Shown: positions 8,023 through 16,578, numbered from the stretch's first letter. The stretch: DNA of 28,851 nucleotides from an actinobacterium acAMD-2 (GCA_000754455.1 JNSE01000035.1:1-28851), one strand, 5' to 3'. Numbers and translations: made by a program. Notes: generated from the letters alone by a model not told the origin.

Positions 8023-8940
8023 ATGGGAGCACAGCTTCGGGTTTACCGGCGCCGAATTCGTTCGGTGCGGGCGACCAAGAAGATCACCCGTGCGATGGAA
8101 CTCATCGCAGCCTCGCGCATTGTTAAGGCGCAGGGACGGGTCGATGCTGCACGCCCCTACGCCTTGGAACTTCGCCGTGCTGTCAGTGCTGCTGCTTCAC
8201 AAACATCCAGCGTTGATCACCCATTGCTGGCCTCAGGTGTGGAATCCAAGCGGGCGGCAGTGTTGATCGTTACCTCTGACCGGGGCTTGGCCGGCGCGTA
8301 CTCAACTAATGCTTTGAAAGAAGCCGAGGCTTTGAGTCGCCTGTTGGTTGAAGAAGGTGGCCAGGAAGTAGTCAACTACCTGTTCGGTCGAAAGGCGCTG
8401 GGTTTCTATTCCTTCCGCAACCGACCTATTGCGGGCAGTTGGACGGGGCAAACGGATGCTCCTACCTATGAGCAGGCGCGAGAGATCGCTGATGCTCTGT
8501 TGGCGGCGTACAACACCGATGCGAGCGAGGGTGGCGTAGACGAAATTCACGTCGTCTACACGCGATTTATCAACATGGGTGTTCAAGAGGCCTCTGTCTT
8601 GCGAATATTGCCTCTTGAAGTGGTGGCTGCCAGTGCTGAGGATTCAGCACGTGAGCCGCTTGCGCTCTATGACTTTGAACCATCCGCGGAAGTCGTGCTT
8701 GATGCATTGCTTCCACAGTACATCGCACAACTGATCTACAGTTGCTTGCTGGAATCAGCAGCATCTGAGCACGCTGCACGTCGTCGGGCCATGAAGTCGG
8801 CCACCGACAATGCAGAGGAACTGATCAAGTCGCTCGTTCGAGCGGCTAACGCGGCCCGTCAGGCCGAAATCACCCAAGAAATCAGCGAAATTGTCGGTGG
8901 TGCAGACGCCCTGTCTGATGCCACCGCAGGGAGCGAGTGA
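8023..8940 (+). CDS. atpG: F1Fo ATP synthase subunit gamma
   Basis: Gamma is the central rotor shaft. The 305-residue protein begins with R-R-R-I-R-S-V-R-A-T-K-K-I-T-R-A-M-E-L, the classic N-terminal helix. It has the T-S-D-R-G-L-A-G motif and ends with the conserved C-terminal helix containing A-M-K-S-A-T-D-N-A, then A-R-Q-A-E-I-T-Q-E-I-S-E-I-V-G-G. It starts 12 bp after atpA, with the ribosome site TAAGGAA overlapping the atpA stop. Its stop lies 8 bp before the chosen atpD start. Confidence 0.97.
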   Translation: MGAQLRVYRRRIRSVRATKKITRAMELIAASRIVKAQGRVDAARPYALELRRAVSAAASQTSSVDHPLLASGVESKRAAVLIVTSDRGLAGAYSTNALKEAEALSRLLVEEGGQEVVNYLFGRKALGFYSFRNRPIAGSWTGQTDAPTYEQAREIADALLAAYNTDASEGGVDEIHVVYTRFINMGVQEASVLRILPLEVVAASAEDSAREPLALYDFEPSAEVVLDALLPQYIAQLIYSCLLESAASEHAARRRAMKSATDNAEELIKSLVRAANAARQAEITQEISEIVGGADALSDATAGSE

Positions 8941-8948
8941 GAAGCAAC

Positions 8949-10388
<1,440 letters not shown>

Positions 10389-10420
10389 TTTCACTTCACG
10401 ACATCGAAGGGAGGAACTCC

Positions 10421-10786
10421 ATGGCAACCTTGCAAGTAGAACTGGTCGCAGCTGACCGTAAGGTCTGGTCGGGCGAAGCATCAATGGTGCTGGTCCGCAC
10501 GCCGGACGGCGACATTGGAGTTCTTCCCGGCCACCAACCTGTTCTTGCTGTCCTCGTGGGCGGCGGGGTGTCGATTCGCACAGCCGAAGGGTCAATCGAG
10601 GCGGCTGTTCACGGTGGCTTCTTCTCCGTGAGTGATAACCGAGTATCGATTCTGGCTGAAAGCGCCGAATTGTCCTCGGAGATCGATGTGCAGCGAGCCG
10701 AAAAGGCCGCAGCTCGCGCTCGTCAGGATGGTTCGCAAGATGATTTGGACCGCGCCGAAACTCGTATTCGCGTCGCCTCGCTCTAA
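10421..10786 (+). CDS. atpC: F1Fo ATP synthase subunit epsilon
   Basis: Epsilon couples the rotor to the c-ring and limits wasteful ATP hydrolysis. The 121-residue protein has the N-terminal beta-barrel with the typical G-D-I-G-V-L-P-G-H-Q-P segment and a short Ala/Arg-rich C-terminal part that is only about one full helix. The short tail is common in actinobacteria, where the two-helix inhibitory arm is reduced. The start has a strong GGGAGG at 10408–10413. The gene ends only 8 bp from the convergent stop of cobO, leaving no room for a conventional terminator between them. Confidence 0.95.
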   Translation: MATLQVELVAADRKVWSGEASMVLVRTPDGDIGVLPGHQPVLAVLVGGGVSIRTAEGSIEAAVHGGFFSVSDNRVSILAESAELSSEIDVQRAEKAAARARQDGSQDDLDRAETRIRVASL

Positions 10787-10794
10787 CGATTGAC

Positions 10795-11376
10795 CTAGCG
10801 AGCTCGATCAGAACCTGGTTGCCACAACACATCGCCGCCGGCGTTGTTGTTTGCCACCCGAGCCAAAATGAAAAGCAAGTCGCTGAGGCGATTGAGATAG
10901 GTCGCGGTCAATTCATTAACCGCATCAAGGTGATCTGATTTCGCCGTCCACGCAGCTCGCTCGGCACGGCGCACGATGGTGCGCGCCAGGTGCAACGAAG
11001 CAGCGGCGGGAGTTCCTGCCGGTAGGACGAAAGAGTTCAACGGCTGCAATTGCTCGTTGTACGAGTCGCACGCGGCTTCCAAGTCGTCAACGTAGGACTG
11101 AACAACACGCAACGGTGGGTGTGCTGGATTTTCGACGATAGGCGTACAAAGATCAGCGCCCACATCGAAAAGTTCATTTTGAATGCGGGTGAGCAGTGTG
11201 GTGATTTCGTCGGACAGCTCACCGGCGGCAATCGCCACGCCGATGGCGCTGTTTGCCTCGTCAACATCGGCGTAAGCCTCGAGCCGCGAGTCGTCTTTGC
11301 GTACGCGGGTGAAGTCTCCCAGTGCGGTGGTGCCATCGTCGCCGGTACGCGTGTAAATCCGAGTGAGGTTGACCAT
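10795..11376 (-). CDS. Cob(I)alamin adenosyltransferase, PduO type
   Basis: This enzyme transfers the 5'-deoxyadenosyl group of ATP to cob(I)alamin to make coenzyme B12. The 193-residue protein carries the PduO-type N-terminal motif R-I-Y-T-R-T-G-D-D-G-T-T-A-L (ATP binding), R-R-A-E-R-A, and the C-terminal Y-L-N-R-L-S-D-L-L-F-I-L-A-R helix. It is not the unrelated CobA/BtuR fold, although actinobacterial annotations often write cobO. It is divergent from murA, with only 60 bp between the start codons. The ATG has no Shine-Dalgarno and sits right after a TAGAGT box, suggesting a leaderless mRNA. With the methylmalonyl-CoA epimerase further along, it suggests B12-dependent methylmalonyl-CoA mutase activity in this organism. 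Confidence 0.93.
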   Translation of the reverse strand: MVNLTRIYTRTGDDGTTALGDFTRVRKDDSRLEAYADVDEANSAIGVAIAAGELSDEITTLLTRIQNELFDVGADLCTPIVENPAHPPLRVVQSYVDDLEAACDSYNEQLQPLNSFVLPAGTPAAASLHLARTIVRRAERAAWTAKSDHLDAVNELTATYLNRLSDLLFILARVANNNAGGDVLWQPGSDRAR

Positions 11377-11382
11377 GTCACC

Positions 11383-11388
11383 ACTCTA
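11383..11388 (-). promoter_or_regulatory. Putative -10 box (TAGAGT) for a leaderless cobO-type transcript
   Basis: On the minus strand TAGAGT lies at -12 to -7 from the ATG of the adenosyltransferase gene, which has no Shine-Dalgarno. This places the transcript start at the start codon. The hexamer fits TANNNT. No -35 is clear. Confidence 0.45.
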
Positions 11389-11423
11389 GATCGTTCCAAC
11401 GCCGGATGCAGAACGTTGGCGCG

Positions 11424-11429
11424 TACCAT
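11424..11429 (+). promoter_or_regulatory. Putative -10 box (TACCAT) for a leaderless murA transcript
   Basis: TACCAT ends 8 bases before the GTG start of murA at 11437, and the bases between do not form a ribosome site. It faces away from the divergent TAGAGT box about 35 bp to the left, so both promoters share a 60-bp spacer. Confidence 0.45.
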
Positions 11430-11436
11430 CGGGGAC

Positions 11437-12723
11437 GTGGAAACCGTCGCCGAGCGCTTTGAGGTCACCGGTGGAGCCCGCCTGCAGGGCGAGGTCACCA
11501 TCACCGGGGCCAAGAACAGCGTGCTCAAACTCATGGCTGCGGCTTTGCTAGCTCAGGGCACCACCACCATTCGTGCGGTTCCCGACATCGTTGACGTGGA
11601 CATCATGGCTGAACTCTTGCGCCGGTTGGGCTGCGAAGTCACACAGGATGTCGCTGGAGAAGTGATCACGATTGACGTCCCCCAGCAACTAGGTCATCAG
11701 GCCGACTATGACCTGGTTCGCAAGATGCGGGCATCGATTTGCGTCTTTGGACCGTTAGTTGCTCGATGTGGTGAGGCAGACGTGGCCCTGCCTGGCGGGG
11801 ATGCCATCGGGTCGCGCGGTTTGGATATGCACGTTGAGGGCTTGATCAAGTTGGGTGCGCAAGTAAAGAGCGAGCATGGCTACTTACATGCCACTGCACC
11901 GAGCGGGCTTCAGGGTGCGCACGTTGCTTTCGATTTTCCCAGTGTGGGAGCAACTGAGAACATCGTGATGGCTGCTGTCCTCGCGTCGGGAACTACAACC
12001 GTTGACAATGCGGCCCGCGAGCCCGAAATCGTTGACTTATGCCAGATGCTGATCAATATGGGAGCACAGATTGACGGTGTGGGGGGATCAACGCTCACCA
12101 TTACTGGAGTTTCATCCCTTAGCCCAGTTGATCACACCGCAGTACCTGATCGCATCGTCGCGGGGACGTGGGCCATCGGCGCGGTCCTCACGCGTGGTGA
12201 CATCACGATTCACAACGCGCGGATGGACCACCTGGAATTACCGCTAGAAAAACTCAAAGCCACGGGGGCACAGGTCAGTCCAGTTGTCGATGGTTTTCGC
12301 GTGACGATGGACCAGCGCCCTCGAGCCGTTGATGTGGCGACTTTGCCCTATCCGGGCTTTCCTACGGATCTCCAGCCCATGATCATCGCGCTAGCCAGCA
12401 TCAGCGAGGGCACGGCAATGATCACCGAGAATGTCTTTGAAGCCCGTTTTATGTTTGTTAATGAGATGGTCCGATTAGGTGCGCAAATTCGAACCGATGG
12501 CCACCATGCAGTGGTGCGGGGTCGGCCTGAACTGTCCGGAGCTCCTGTCCGTGCCACGGATATTCGGGCCGGGGCTGGCTTGGTCTTGGCAGGACTGGTG
12601 TCCGATGCCACGACGGTGGTCACGGACGTGTACCACGTTGATCGCGGCTATCCAGGATTCGTCGAGACTTTGACCCGTCTTGGGGCCGACGTGGTCAGAA
12701 CCCCAGATTTGGATGCCTCATAG
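11437..12723 (+). CDS. murA: UDP-N-acetylglucosamine 1-carboxyvinyltransferase with Asp at the catalytic Cys position
   Basis: MurA makes the first committed peptidoglycan precursor, adding enolpyruvate from PEP to UDP-GlcNAc. From the GTG at 11437 the product is 428 residues, the family length; it opens F-E-V-T-G-G-A-R-L-Q-G-E and has I-T-G-A-K-N-S-V. The active-site loop reads L-P-G-G-D-A-I-G-S-R, so D122 replaces the Cys that fosfomycin alkylates. The same Cys-to-Asp change in M. tuberculosis MurA gives intrinsic fosfomycin resistance (established); resistance here is inferred. The frame is open upstream to 11050, but that stretch runs antisense through cobO and is rejected. There is no Shine-Dalgarno; a TACCAT box upstream suggests leaderless expression. 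The order atpC–cobO–murA matches M. tuberculosis. Confidence 0.95.
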   Translation: METVAERFEVTGGARLQGEVTITGAKNSVLKLMAAALLAQGTTTIRAVPDIVDVDIMAELLRRLGCEVTQDVAGEVITIDVPQQLGHQADYDLVRKMRASICVFGPLVARCGEADVALPGGDAIGSRGLDMHVEGLIKLGAQVKSEHGYLHATAPSGLQGAHVAFDFPSVGATENIVMAAVLASGTTTVDNAAREPEIVDLCQMLINMGAQIDGVGGSTLTITGVSSLSPVDHTAVPDRIVAGTWAIGAVLTRGDITIHNARMDHLELPLEKLKATGAQVSPVVDGFRVTMDQRPRAVDVATLPYPGFPTDLQPMIIALASISEGTAMITENVFEARFMFVNEMVRLGAQIRTDGHHAVVRGRPELSGAPVRATDIRAGAGLVLAGLVSDATTVVTDVYHVDRGYPGFVETLTRLGADVVRTPDLDAS

Positions 12724-12903
12724 GAAATTGGCTCGCTAGCCCCACGCGTGTCTTACCGCCACATCTGCCCCAGAAACCGTACGGTTCATTTACTCGAGCG
12801 CACGTCCTGGGTCGAAATCTAGGGGCTTTCTCGGGTGGACCACCGGTAATGTCCTGAGTAATCAGGTCATCCTTCCCCTCCGGATGTTATGGACAGGAGC
12901 TTG
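12724..12903. other. 180-bp intergenic region between murA and the STAS gene
   Basis: This is the largest gap in the window. It holds short dyads: GGCT/AGCC at 12730–12741, the palindrome CACGCGTG at 12743–12750, the 12-bp palindrome at 12775–12786, GGTGG-A-CCACC at 12834–12844 and CCTGA-GTAA-TCAGG at 12853–12866. None is followed by a T-run, so no standard terminator can be called. A promoter for the STAS gene should lie here, but no convincing -35/-10 pair was found. No small ORF or tRNA fold is supported. Confidence 0.5.
12775..12786. promoter_or_regulatory. 12-bp perfect palindrome, possible operator
   Basis: AACCGTACGGTT is its own reverse complement. It sits in the 180-bp gap between murA and the STAS gene, the largest gap in the window, about 120 bp before the STAS start. 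A homodimeric regulator could bind here, but only one copy was noticed and no regulator gene is adjacent. Confidence 0.3.
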
Positions 12904-13233
12904 ATGTCGAATCGATTTGCTGACTCGGGTGTGATTGTCATGCCCGATCACCTCGATGCTGGAAATAGTGCTGATGTGCGTCGCCTTCTTCACGAAGCCG
13001 TTGACCACTGCATTGGCGACCTTCGAATTGATGTAGCGCACCTTGACGTGATCGATGCTGCTGGCCTCGGCGTTTTGGTCGGGACTCGTCGACGTGCAGA
13101 CCTGGTCGGGGTCAACATTGTCCTGATTGATGTGCCACCGCGTTTGCATCGGCTTCTGGCAGTCACGCGTCTTTCGCGTCTGTTCACGTACGAATCCGTC
13201 TTGCTTCCGTCAGATCAGTCGGTTACTGCCTAA
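12904..13233 (+). CDS. Solo STAS-domain protein (anti-sigma factor antagonist-like) without the phosphorylatable Ser
   Basis: The 109-residue product is a single STAS domain of the SpoIIAA/RsbV type. These proteins bind anti-sigma kinases to release a sigma factor and are switched off by phosphorylation of a serine in D-S-(S/T)-G-L-G. Here the loop reads V-I-D-A-A-G-L-G-V-L-V-G, with D51 followed by A52 and A53, so the acceptor Ser is absent. The protein may be always active, or may have a non-partner-switching role. No RsbW-like kinase or sigma factor gene is in the window. The ATG at 12904 has AGGAG at 12895–12899, four bases upstream; an in-frame ATG at 12889 lacks such a site. The stop overlaps the stop of the convergent nucS by 3 bp. 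Confidence 0.82.
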   Translation: MSNRFADSGVIVMPDHLDAGNSADVRRLLHEAVDHCIGDLRIDVAHLDVIDAAGLGVLVGTRRRADLVGVNIVLIDVPPRLHRLLAVTRLSRLFTYESVLLPSDQSVTA

Positions 13234-13904
13234 AACAGTCGAGCGGTGGGATCGTCGGTCCCGCGCAGTACGTCGTAGTCAACAACAAGGCATTCAATGC
13301 CGCGATCTGTGGCTAGCACCCGTGCCTGTGGCTTAATTTCTTGCGCCGCAAATATTCCACGCACCGGGGCAAGCGTTGAGTCACGGTTGAGGAGTTCTAC
13401 ATAGCGTGTGAGTTGTTCCACGCCATCAATGTCGCCACGTCGCTTAATTTCCACGGCCACTGTTTTGCCCGTGGCGTCCTTGCACAACAGGTCAACAGGA
13501 CCAATGGGGGTGGGAAACTCCGTGCGGACCAGAGCAAAGCCGAGTCCGAATGTGTGCACATGAAGCGCCAGTAACTCCTGCAGGTGAGCTTCGACCCCGT
13601 CCTTGATCAGCCCAGGGTCCACGCCTAATTCGTGGTGGTGCTCATGGAGGACTTCCTCAATGGTGATCCGTAGTTCCTCGCCACTCTTGTTGGTCACTGA
13701 CCATGTCCCGAGGCCCATGTCGTTGGTGTCGATGGCAAGGTGGCAGGGCGGGTTCATCCAGTTCAAGGGTTTATAGGCCCGGTCATCGGCATGGACCGCT
13801 ACCGAGCCGTCAGCCTTGGTCAAAATGAGGCGAATGGCGCTGGGGAGGTGTGCTGACAGTCGCCCCGTGTAGTCCACGGTGCAGCGGGCTATGAGGATTC
13901 GCAC
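13230..13904 (-). CDS. nucS: NucS/EndoMS mismatch-specific endonuclease
   Basis: NucS replaces MutS/MutL in most actinobacteria, cutting both strands at mismatches. From the GTG at 13904 it is 224 residues, the family length. The N-terminal DNA-binding part has I-A-R-C-T-V-D-Y-T-G-R-L-S-A-H-L-P-S and H-A-D-D-R-A-Y-K-P-L-N-W-M. The nuclease core shows P-V-D-L-L-C (D138), V-E-I-K-R-R-G (E152, K154) and E-Q-L-T-R-Y (Q164). The tail ends T-A-R-L-F, resembling the beta-clamp-binding end of the family. An in-frame GTG at 13925 would add seven residues unlike relatives. GTG 13904 is preferred because V-R-I-L-I-A-R-C matches family N-termini and a TAGCGT box lies at -13 to -8, suggesting leaderless mRNA. 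It overlaps the STAS gene tail to tail. Confidence 0.95.
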   Translation of the reverse strand: MRILIARCTVDYTGRLSAHLPSAIRLILTKADGSVAVHADDRAYKPLNWMNPPCHLAIDTNDMGLGTWSVTNKSGEELRITIEEVLHEHHHELGVDPGLIKDGVEAHLQELLALHVHTFGLGFALVRTEFPTPIGPVDLLCKDATGKTVAVEIKRRGDIDGVEQLTRYVELLNRDSTLAPVRGIFAAQEIKPQARVLATDRGIECLVVDYDVLRGTDDPTARLF

Positions 13905-13911
13905 CCGCCAA

Positions 13912-13917
13912 ACGCTA
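13912..13917 (-). promoter_or_regulatory. Putative -10 box (TAGCGT) for a leaderless nucS transcript
   Basis: On the minus strand TAGCGT (TANNNT form) lies at -13 to -8 from the GTG at 13904. That start has only a weak GGCGG directly against it. The box lies inside the seven-codon extension of the alternative start, which supports the shorter protein. Confidence 0.35.
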
Positions 13918-14027
13918 GTGGACACTCCAGCGGTGAGCCAAGGGGCTCCGGTGCCACCAACTATCGTTGTGGGGCATCGGGCTTCACGTAGTGGAGCGTT
14001 CAGGTGAACGACCAGAAGGTGGGATTA

Positions 14028-15590
14028 ATGACCGGCGTACAGACCGTTGGCGTAGTGGGTTTGGGGGCCATGGGTGCGGGAATTTTGGAGGTCTTTGCCA
14101 AGCAAGGGCGTCACACCACCGCTGTTGAAATTGATCAGGCGGCTCTGGAGCGTGGACAGGCAATCATAAAGAACTCCCTGTCGCGAGCCGTTGAGCGCGG
14201 ACGCATGGAAGCCAAGGCCGCTGATGAGGTTTTTGATTCGATTAACTGGACAGTCAACTTTGACGAGCTGGCAACTGTGGATTTAGTCATTGAGGCTGTG
14301 CCCGAGCGCATGGATATCAAGAAGGATCTCTTCGGCCGACTTGATGCCTTGTGTAAGCCGGAGACGATCTTTGCTACGAACACGAGTTCGTTGTCTGTCA
14401 CGCAAATCGCAGCGGCCACGTCTCGACCTGAGCGCGTGATTGGAATGCACTTCTTTAATCCAGCTCCAGTGATGAAACTGGTGGAGGTAGTCACCACGGT
14501 CCGCACAGATTCTGAGGTCGCCGAAACAGTCCGCGCCCTGGCGCAATCGTGTGGCAAGTCCCCAGTCGTCGTGGGGGATCGGGCGGGATTCATCGCCAAT
14601 ACCTTGTTGATCTCCTATCTCAACGATGCGATTCGGGTCTTTGACTCCAACAGCGTCACGCGCGAGGGCATGGATGCGGCCATGAGCATCGGGGCCGTGC
14701 TACCGATGGGTCCGTTGACGCTGGGCGATCTGATTGGCCTCGATGTGTGCCTTGAAGTGATGGACGTGTTGTTTGCTGAATCTCGAGACCCCGTTCACGC
14801 TCCTGCACCACTGCTTCGATCGATGGTGTCGGCCGGACTACTCGGGCGCAAGACGGGACAAGGTTTCTACACGTACGAAAAGCCAGGATCCGGGAAAGTT
14901 GTTGCTGATGCAGACACGCCATCTGCTCAACAACCATTAACGCTACCTAGCGAAGTAGTTGTTGTTGGCGAGGGAATTCAAGTTGATGAATTTGTTCAAG
15001 TCTGTGGCAAAGTGGGTGTCAGTGTTCGTCGGATGACCTACAACGAATTCGATCCCACACTGATCCCGGCTGACCTTCCGGTAGTTGTGGGTGTCATGCC
15101 GATCCAGCGCGCCACTGATTTGTCGGCACAGATGGGCCCTCGACGTGGTGATGTTGTAGGGGTCCACACGCTGTTTCTCAATGCCAAGGGGCAAGTTATT
15201 GAAGTGGCGAAGACACCCTTTACGCGGCAAGCCGTCCTTGAAGGTGTCCTAGCGATTGCGGAGGCGGCTGAAGTCACTGCGGTGATCTGTGATGATCAGC
15301 CAGGCCAAATCATTGGCAGGCTCCTCGTCCCTTATTTCAATGATGCGGCTCGCATGCTGTCCTCGGGGTATGCCAGCGCCGACGACATTGACACAGCGAT
15401 GACGTTGGGGTGTGGCTATCCCAAGGGGCCCATCACCTGGCTGGAGGCGTTCAAGATGACAAACATTTGCGATGTTTTGTTGTTGATCTCGCGGTCGACC
15501 CAGTTCCCGCGCCACCTCCCAACGCAGATTCTGATTGACGCAGCCACCTATGGAGTGGGAATTCGGCAGTTGGAATCTGGACGGTCGTGA
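14028..15590 (+). CDS. 3-hydroxyacyl-CoA dehydrogenase with a degenerate second copy of the fold
   Basis: This enzyme oxidises 3-hydroxyacyl-CoA (such as 3-hydroxybutyryl-CoA) with NAD+ in beta-oxidation. Residues ~1–185 are the NAD domain with V-G-L-G-A-M-G-A-G, N-T-S-S-L-S-V and G-M-H-F-F-N-P-A-P (catalytic H141). Residues ~188–285 are the C-terminal helical domain (G-F-I-A-N-T-L-L … G-L-L-G-R-K-T-G-Q-G-F-Y). Residues ~305–515 repeat the plan: a Rossmann-like segment without a proper GxGxxG, but with G-V-H (H380), then I-I-G-R-L-L-V-P-Y-F-N-D-A-A-R and G-C-G-Y-P-K-G-P. The 520-residue length fits two-copy PaaH-like proteins. The ATG at 14028 has GGTGGG just upstream; an in-frame GTG at 14004 would add eight residues. 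Its stop overlaps the next start (GTGA). Confidence 0.92.
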   Translation: MTGVQTVGVVGLGAMGAGILEVFAKQGRHTTAVEIDQAALERGQAIIKNSLSRAVERGRMEAKAADEVFDSINWTVNFDELATVDLVIEAVPERMDIKKDLFGRLDALCKPETIFATNTSSLSVTQIAAATSRPERVIGMHFFNPAPVMKLVEVVTTVRTDSEVAETVRALAQSCGKSPVVVGDRAGFIANTLLISYLNDAIRVFDSNSVTREGMDAAMSIGAVLPMGPLTLGDLIGLDVCLEVMDVLFAESRDPVHAPAPLLRSMVSAGLLGRKTGQGFYTYEKPGSGKVVADADTPSAQQPLTLPSEVVVVGEGIQVDEFVQVCGKVGVSVRRMTYNEFDPTLIPADLPVVVGVMPIQRATDLSAQMGPRRGDVVGVHTLFLNAKGQVIEVAKTPFTRQAVLEGVLAIAEAAEVTAVICDDQPGQIIGRLLVPYFNDAARMLSSGYASADDIDTAMTLGCGYPKGPITWLEAFKMTNICDVLLLISRSTQFPRHLPTQILIDAATYGVGIRQLESGRS

Positions 15591-15865
15591 GTCCGCGTCG
15601 AGCCAAGCGATCCACGCCACCTGATCGTCCGCAGTCGAATCCGTCAAACCAGGACATCCAAGAGTGGGCCGGCGAAGAGTATGTCGTTCGAAGCATTACT
15701 GGCTCGTCGTCAACAAAGAATTACCGGTGCCCCGGTTGTGATCAGGAGATACGTCCGGCTACGCCACACGTGGTGGCCTGGCCGCATGATCGTGGGATGG
15801 AAGAACGCCGACACTGGCACACCCCGTGTTGGAAGCGTCGGGAGAGTTCAGGACCGCGGCGATGA
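15587..15865 (+). CDS. Small basic zinc-finger protein, C-x2-C-x26-H-x2-C
   Basis: This 92-residue protein has no assigned function. The ends are basic and probably disordered. The middle (about 30–82) is structured, with C48-P-G-C51 and a late H-W-H-T-P-C-W block giving C48, C51, H78 and C81 as likely zinc ligands. The arrangement resembles a treble-clef finger, and the H-W-x-H-x-x-C-W block recalls PARP-type DNA-break fingers (spacing C-x2-C-x28–30-H-x2-C in those). That similarity is pattern recognition only. Similar short proteins exist in other actinobacteria, where they tend to be labelled hypothetical or ATP/GTP-binding (from memory). The GTG start overlaps the stop of the dehydrogenase (GTGA), and its stop overlaps the start of the hydrolase (ATGA), so all three are translationally coupled. 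Confidence 0.78.
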   Translation: MSPRRAKRSTPPDRPQSNPSNQDIQEWAGEEYVVRSITGSSSTKNYRCPGCDQEIRPATPHVVAWPHDRGMEERRHWHTPCWKRRESSGPRR

Positions 15866-16569
15866 CTGGAATTTCTCCATCGACGGTTCTACCTGCGTTG
15901 CGAAAAGACATCACTTTGCACACCAGCGATGGCCTGACGCTGGTTGGTGAGCTTGCTCGCCCAGTTGATGGCCCGGGCGATGCGACGCTTGTGACGTTGC
16001 ATCCGTTACCTACGGCCGGCGGCTTTATGGATTCACATGTCTTGCGCAAGGCATCGTTTCGACTTCCAGCGCTAGCCAACATCAATGTCTTGCGGTTTAA
16101 CACGCGTGGGACCTGCAGCCCGCGCGGCTGTAGTGAGGGCGCCTTTGATGAGGCCAGAGGCGAAAAAAACGATGTCGAGGCGGCTGTCCAGTGGGCCATC
16201 GATGCAGGGCTTCCCAATATCTGGCTGCTGGGCTGGTCATTTGGCACCGATCTGACCTTGAAGTACGGTCTCTTGCCCCAGGTGATGGGTGCGATCTTGC
16301 TGTCTCCACCGTTGCGTTACACCACAGAGGAGGAAATGCGGCGCTGGGCCCACGATGGTCGACGACTGCGCGTACTTGTCCCTGAACGCGACGATTTCTT
16401 ACAGCCACCTCAAGCCCGTGAGCGCTTTTCGTTGATCCCGCAGGCGGAGGTCGTTGCACACGATGCAGTGCATTTATGGGTGGGCGAAAAACAAGTGCGC
16501 ATGGCGTTGGATGAAATCGTCGCAACCGTTGTTCCCGGTCACGACGTTATTGATTGGGATGCGCAGTAA
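15862..16569 (+). CDS. Alpha/beta hydrolase family protein
   Basis: The 235-residue product has the alpha/beta hydrolase fold of the dienelactone hydrolase/short acyl-hydrolase type. Features are T-L-H-P-L-P-T as the oxyanion strand region, L-R-F-N-T-R-G followed by an acidic E-G-x-F-D, and the nucleophile elbow G-W-S-F-G with S126. Further on are V-P-E-R-D-D-F (acid residue) and a late His in D-A-V-H-L-W-V-G. Substrate is unknown; position after the acyl-CoA dehydrogenase hints at an ester or thioester. The ATG at 15862 overlaps the previous stop (ATGA) with AGGA about nine bases upstream. An in-frame GTG at 15826 would overlap the previous gene by 40 bp. The stop is 9 bp from the convergent epimerase gene. 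Confidence 0.85.
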   Translation: MTGISPSTVLPALRKDITLHTSDGLTLVGELARPVDGPGDATLVTLHPLPTAGGFMDSHVLRKASFRLPALANINVLRFNTRGTCSPRGCSEGAFDEARGEKNDVEAAVQWAIDAGLPNIWLLGWSFGTDLTLKYGLLPQVMGAILLSPPLRYTTEEEMRRWAHDGRRLRVLVPERDDFLQPPQARERFSLIPQAEVVAHDAVHLWVGEKQVRMALDEIVATVVPGHDVIDWDAQ

Positions 16570-16578
16570 GAAAGCGAA

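Noticed and set aside
11050..11436. Open frame extending murA 129 codons upstream
   Set aside because: It runs antisense through the well-supported adenosyltransferase gene, and the translation there has no MurA-like sequence; the family N-terminus begins right after the GTG at 11437.
12806..12827. tRNA T-arm-like string GGGTCGAAATCT
   Set aside because: No matching acceptor, D or anticodon stems could be found around it.
12817..12827. 11-bp string ATCTAGGGGCT, also present inverted at 19213–19223
   Set aside because: A single 11-bp match between two places in 29 kb can occur by chance, and neither copy lies in a clear element.
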